NCBI GenBank assembly: GCA_947084925.1
Contig: CAMTUJ010000002.1
Span: 6,226 to 70,225 of the forward strand
From: JAGPUQ01 sp947084925
Lineage (GTDB): Bacteria; Pseudomonadota; Gammaproteobacteria; Pseudomonadales; Porticoccaceae
Direction of reading: 5' to 3'
Length of the DNA stretch: 64,000 nt
In this document: positions 60,001-64,000 of the stretch, piece by piece
Layout: each line of letters opens with the position of its first letter
Numbering within the stretch: position 1 is the stretch's first letter
The notes under the pieces: model-generated
What the model saw: the letters and a program-made list of their open reading frames with translations, nothing else
Database searches by the model: none
What the model was told of the DNA's origin: nothing
Made by a program: the position numbers and the translations under genes

Positions 60001-60708
60001 TTGAACCTGTCCAGCGCCCGCCTCACCGGCCACGATCCGAGTTGCCTGGCAACGTGGAATCACCGCGGCGCCCAGTGTCAGCTCCATCCCGATGTCGTAG
60101 GCCCGCTCCAGGCCCTGTGCGACCGCGCGAACGCTGCCGGTTTGGCGTTGCGGGTGGCCAGCGGTTTTCGGTCGTTCGAGCGGCAACTGGCGATCTGGAA
60201 TGCCAAGGCGCGCGGCGCACGGCCGGTGCTCGATGATCAGGGTCGCCCGCGCGACCTGAGCGCCCTCGGTGATCGCGAGCGGATGTACGCGATCCTGCGC
60301 TGGTCGGCGTTGCCGGGCGCTTCGCGCCATCACTGGGGCACCGACATCGATGTCTGGGACGCGGCGGCGGTGGCCGCCGACTATCGGCTGCAACTGGTCG
60401 CGGCGGAATACGCCCCTGGCGGCCCCTTTTTCGCCTTGCACGCCTGGCTGACGCGCGAGCTCGGTGCCGGGACGGAATTCTTCCGGCCTTACGCGACGGA
60501 TACCGGGGGGGTGGCGCCCGAGCCCTGGCATCTGAGCTTTGCACCGGTGGCACGGGAGTTCGAGGCGCGGTTGTCGCCGCGACTGCTGCGGGACGCAATC
60601 GAAGCCGCCGACATCGAGCTGAAGCCAGTGATTCTGGAGGATCTGGATATCATCTTTGCGCGCTACGTCGGGAGCGCCCGTTGCATCCCGTCGGGCGATG
60701 CGAGATAG
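60001..60708 (+). CDS. M15-family D-alanyl-D-alanine carboxypeptidase-like peptidase
   Basis: A 235-residue VanY/LdcB-type zinc peptidase. It has LALRVASGFRSFERQLAIWN near 48-67, SALPGASRHHWGTDIDVWDA near 102-121 (HxxGxxxD zinc ligands) and GGVAPEPWHLSFAPVAREFE near 168-187 (ExxH). No signal peptide is visible, so cell-wall access is unclear; many VanY-like enzymes have one. It starts with TTG, the best in-frame codon. cysE follows 25 bases on. Confidence 0.83.
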   Translation: MNLSSARLTGHDPSCLATWNHRGAQCQLHPDVVGPLQALCDRANAAGLALRVASGFRSFERQLAIWNAKARGARPVLDDQGRPRDLSALGDRERMYAILRWSALPGASRHHWGTDIDVWDAAAVAADYRLQLVAAEYAPGGPFFALHAWLTRELGAGTEFFRPYATDTGGVAPEPWHLSFAPVAREFEARLSPRLLRDAIEAADIELKPVILEDLDIIFARYVGSARCIPSGDAR

Positions 60709-60733
60709 TCCGGACCCACAATCGGGGGTGTCG

Positions 60734-61507
60734 ATGAACACCGTTCGCGATCAACTCTGGCAGGATATTCGCGACGAGGCGGCGCAAGCGGCGCGCGACG
60801 AGCCCGTGCTGGCCAGCTACCTCCACCGCGCGCTCCTGAGTCACGCCACGCTCGAATCGGCGCTGCTCTACAACCTGGCGGAACTGCTCGGCAGTTCCGT
60901 GGTGTCGGCACTGACGTTGCAACAGGTCTTCGCGCAGGCGCTGGCCGCCGCGCCCGACATCGGTGTCAATGCGCGCCGCGACATCGTCGCGTATCACGAG
61001 CGCGACCCGGCCTGCGACCGCTACCTGATGCCGTTGCTGTATTTCAAGGGATTTCATGCCTTGCAGGTGCATCGCACCGCCCACCATCTCTGGCAGTCCG
61101 GGCGGCGGCCGCTGGCGCTGTTTCTCCAGAACCAGTGTTCGGAGCGGTTCGGGGTCGATATTCATCCCGCCGCCCGCATCGGCGGCGGCATCATGATCGA
61201 TCACGCCACCGGCGTGGTGATCGGTGAGACCGCGAGCGTGGGCGACGACGTTTCGATGCTCCATTCGGTCACCCTGGGCGGTACCGGGTGCGAGGGCGGT
61301 GACCGCCATCCCAAGGTGCGGGCGGGCGTGCTGATCGCGGCCGGCGCGCAGATTCTCGGCAATATCGAGATCGGTGCCGGCGCCCGGATCGGTGCGGGCA
61401 GTCTGGTGCTCGACCCGGTGCCGCCCGGCGCCACGGTGGTCGGGGTTCCGGCCAGGATCGTGGCAGGCGGCGCGGCCGAACACCGGGCCGCGCAGGGAGT
61501 GGCCTGA
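60734..61507 (+). CDS. cysE: Serine O-acetyltransferase CysE
   Basis: First enzyme of cysteine synthesis, acetylating serine. The 257-residue protein has the helical N-domain (DQLWQDIRDEAAQAARDEPV) and left-handed beta-helix repeats IDHATGVVIGETASVGDDVS near 155-174 and GTGCEGGDRHPKVRAGVLIA near 183-202. It ends with a short tail that probably contacts cysteine synthase. ATG 60734 has GGGGGTG before it. It overlaps dgkA by one base (TGATG). Confidence 0.94.
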   Translation: MNTVRDQLWQDIRDEAAQAARDEPVLASYLHRALLSHATLESALLYNLAELLGSSVVSALTLQQVFAQALAAAPDIGVNARRDIVAYHERDPACDRYLMPLLYFKGFHALQVHRTAHHLWQSGRRPLALFLQNQCSERFGVDIHPAARIGGGIMIDHATGVVIGETASVGDDVSMLHSVTLGGTGCEGGDRHPKVRAGVLIAAGAQILGNIEIGAGARIGAGSLVLDPVPPGATVVGVPARIVAGGAAEHRAAQGVA

Positions 61508-61905
61508 TGGCGGATGACGCGCGCCAGTCCCGCCAGCGCCACGACAGTCTGCTCAAGCGCCGGCTGTTCGATGCCACGCGCTATTCACTGCAGGGTCTGC
61601 GCGCCTGCTTTCGCCACGAGGAGGCTTTCCGCACCGAATTGTCGATCGCGCTGGTGCTGACACCGGCGGCCTTCTGGGTGGCGGACAATGCCCGCGATCT
61701 GGTGCTGTTGCTGGGTGTGCAGGTGCTGGTGCTGATCGTCGAATTGCTCAATTCAGGGATTGAAGCCGTGGTCGATCTGCACGGGTCGGAGCGGCGGGAG
61801 CTGGCCGGACGCGCCAAGGACCTGGGATCGGCCGCCGTGCTGCTGAGCATGGGGCTGTGCGTACTGGTGTGGGCGGGCATGCTGTGGGAAAAATTCGGCG
61901 GATGA
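61507..61905 (+). CDS. dgkA: Diacylglycerol kinase DgkA
   Basis: A 132-residue trimeric membrane kinase recycling diacylglycerol. It has SLLKRRLFDATRYSLQGLRA near 14-33, FRHEEAFRTELSIALVLTPA near 36-55 and LNSGIEAVVDLHGSERRELA near 81-100 (catalytic ELxNxxIExxVD), with three membrane segments. The start shares a base with the cysE stop (TGATG), implying coupling. Confidence 0.93.
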   Translation: MADDARQSRQRHDSLLKRRLFDATRYSLQGLRACFRHEEAFRTELSIALVLTPAAFWVADNARDLVLLLGVQVLVLIVELLNSGIEAVVDLHGSERRELAGRAKDLGSAAVLLSMGLCVLVWAGMLWEKFGG

Positions 61906-61921
61906 AAGGAGTGATGGGGCC

Positions 61922-62416
61922 ATGAGCGAGCCGCGTTACGATGTGTTTTTCCGGGGCGATATCGTTCCCGGTCAGCGTCTGCATGAGGTCCGCGAGCGTC
62001 TGCGGCAGTTGTTCCAGATCGACGACGCACGCCTGAACACGTTGTTTTCCGGTCGCCCGCTGGCGATCCGGCGCGATCTCGGCGCCAGCGACGCCGAGCG
62101 CTACCGCGTCGCGCTGCGGGAAGCCGGTGCGCTGGTCGAATTGCGGCCCCTGGATGCTCCGGACGTGCCCGCCGCTGCGGAAAAGCCGGCGAACCCCGGC
62201 GGCGAGCACCCCGGGGGCGAATGGAGTCTGGCGCCGGTTGGCGCCGATGTGCTGCAACCGGAGGAACGTGTTCCGGTGGTTCCCGTCAGTGTCGACATCA
62301 GCGGTCTCGAGGTCGCGCCGCCCGGTGTCGATGTGTTGCGGGAGGACGAGCGCCGACCGGTGGTCGTCCGGAATGTCGACACAACGCACCTCGGACTGGT
62401 CCCATCCACCGACTAG
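61922..62416 (+). CDS. Hypothetical gammaproteobacterial protein with tandem C-terminal repeats
   Basis: A 164-residue soluble protein with no characterised family. The first about 75 residues form an alpha/beta domain: YDVFFRGDIVPGQRLHEVRE and RLRQLFQIDDARLNTLFSG, then RDLGASDAERYRVALREAGA, a pattern I recall from conserved but unnamed gammaproteobacterial proteins. The C-terminal half is two imperfect repeats of about 30 residues: LAPVGADVLQPEERVPVVPV then SVDISGLEVAP, and PGVDVLREDERRPVVVRNV then DTTHLGLVP. It lies between dgkA and fumC. Function unknown. Confidence 0.72.
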   Translation: MSEPRYDVFFRGDIVPGQRLHEVRERLRQLFQIDDARLNTLFSGRPLAIRRDLGASDAERYRVALREAGALVELRPLDAPDVPAAAEKPANPGGEHPGGEWSLAPVGADVLQPEERVPVVPVSVDISGLEVAPPGVDVLREDERRPVVVRNVDTTHLGLVPSTD

Positions 62417-62467
62417 GGATGCGCCCATGGCCCGGCTGATCCGGTCGACGTGCCCGGCGGAGCGGCG

Positions 62468-63865
<1,398 letters not shown>

Positions 63866-63871
63866 CAGCTT

Positions 63872-64000
63872 GTTGAAAAACGTCGCGAGGCGGCCAGATG
63901 CGAGGCGCACGGCGCGCAGCGACCGAGACATATCAAGTAGATAGGCGAGGGAGCGAGCACCGCGCAACGAAGCAGATGGCTGCCGCAGTAGTTTTTCAAC
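63872..64000. mobile_element. MITE-like repeat with perfect 10-bp terminal inverted repeats (may continue past the window)
   Basis: GTTGAAAAAC (63872-63881) and GTTTTTCAAC (63991-64000) are perfect inverted repeats bounding about 109 bases of GC-rich sequence with no gene. The left end follows fumC by six bases, and the right end is the window edge, so flanking target-site copies cannot be read. A related, decayed copy is at 53454-53566, sharing an 18-base identical core. Non-autonomous inverted-repeat element is inferred from structure. Confidence 0.65.

Overview
The window is about 64 kb of GC-rich (mid-60s percent by eye), densely coding chromosome. Gene order points to a gammaproteobacterium. 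The block sfsA-dksA-gluQ-pcnB-folK (with a deoxynucleoside kinase and panB) and the block zapB-like/zapA divergent from ygfB-pepP-ubiH-ubiI are both classic gammaproteobacterial arrangements. The many CoA-thioester, luciferase-like, amidohydrolase, GST and SnoaL genes suggest an environmental degrader. An Immundisolibacter-like, hydrocarbon-degrading lineage is a guess only.

Layout. 1-4960: an apparent biuret/allophanate utilisation locus: partial allophanate hydrolase (runs off the left edge), Tsx-like outer-membrane channel, NCS2/AzgA-type permease, biuret-hydrolase-like cysteine hydrolase and a divergent GntR/FCD regulator. Three near-identical 10-bp dyads, one in front of each transcription unit, look like the regulator's operator. 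5001-9191: ubiX and redox genes (luciferase-like, AcuI/YhdH, flavin reductase, GST). 9341-10567: moeA. 10683-16348: amidohydrolase, two luciferase-like oxidoreductases, DedA, ABM and two hot-dog dehydratase genes. 16455-17186: a lone Anbu proteasome-like gene. 17263-20566: mobA-moaE-moaD-moaC-moaB-moaA, a tightly packed molybdopterin operon with overlapping genes.

20861-28190: ferritin-like hypothetical, mtfA, nitroreductase and a 1789-residue membrane/GH94 giant resembling the C-terminal half of NdvB. 28307-33662: a 34-residue membrane peptide, a candidate 6S-like RNA, zapA/zapB-like, and ygfB-pepP-ubiH-ubiI for ubiquinone hydroxylation. 33899-38917: a complete beta-oxidation-type operon (two non-identical acyl-CoA dehydrogenases, MaoC hydratase, SDR dehydrogenase, thiolase) closed by a good terminator. 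39215-43623: zinc handling: a CDF exporter facing an operon for a His-containing secreted peptide, a porin-like protein, ZnuA and ZnuB, with no ZnuC ATPase. 43842-49677: nhaA, a deazaflavin-type nitroreductase, phosphotransferase and DUF7064/7065-like pair, NTF2-like gene, and a YeeE/YedE pair divergent from an ArsR dithiol-type repressor. 49994-57250: panB-dNK-folK-pcnB, gluQ-dksA, aminotransferase-sfsA. 57308-63865: SnoaL, Rieske, htpX, LEA-2 lipoprotein, slyX, M15 peptidase, cysE-dgkA, a repeat-containing hypothetical and fumC. The window ends inside a MITE-like element with 10-bp terminal inverted repeats; a decayed relative lies at 53454-53566.

No rRNA, tRNA, CRISPR array, phage or complete insertion sequence was seen. 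I found no convincing wholly new multi-gene system. The strongest leads are the three-site regulon at the biuret locus, the isolated Anbu gene, the NdvB-like fusion lacking a recognisable glucosyltransferase domain, the zapA-linked RNA candidate, and the ATPase-less zinc operon.
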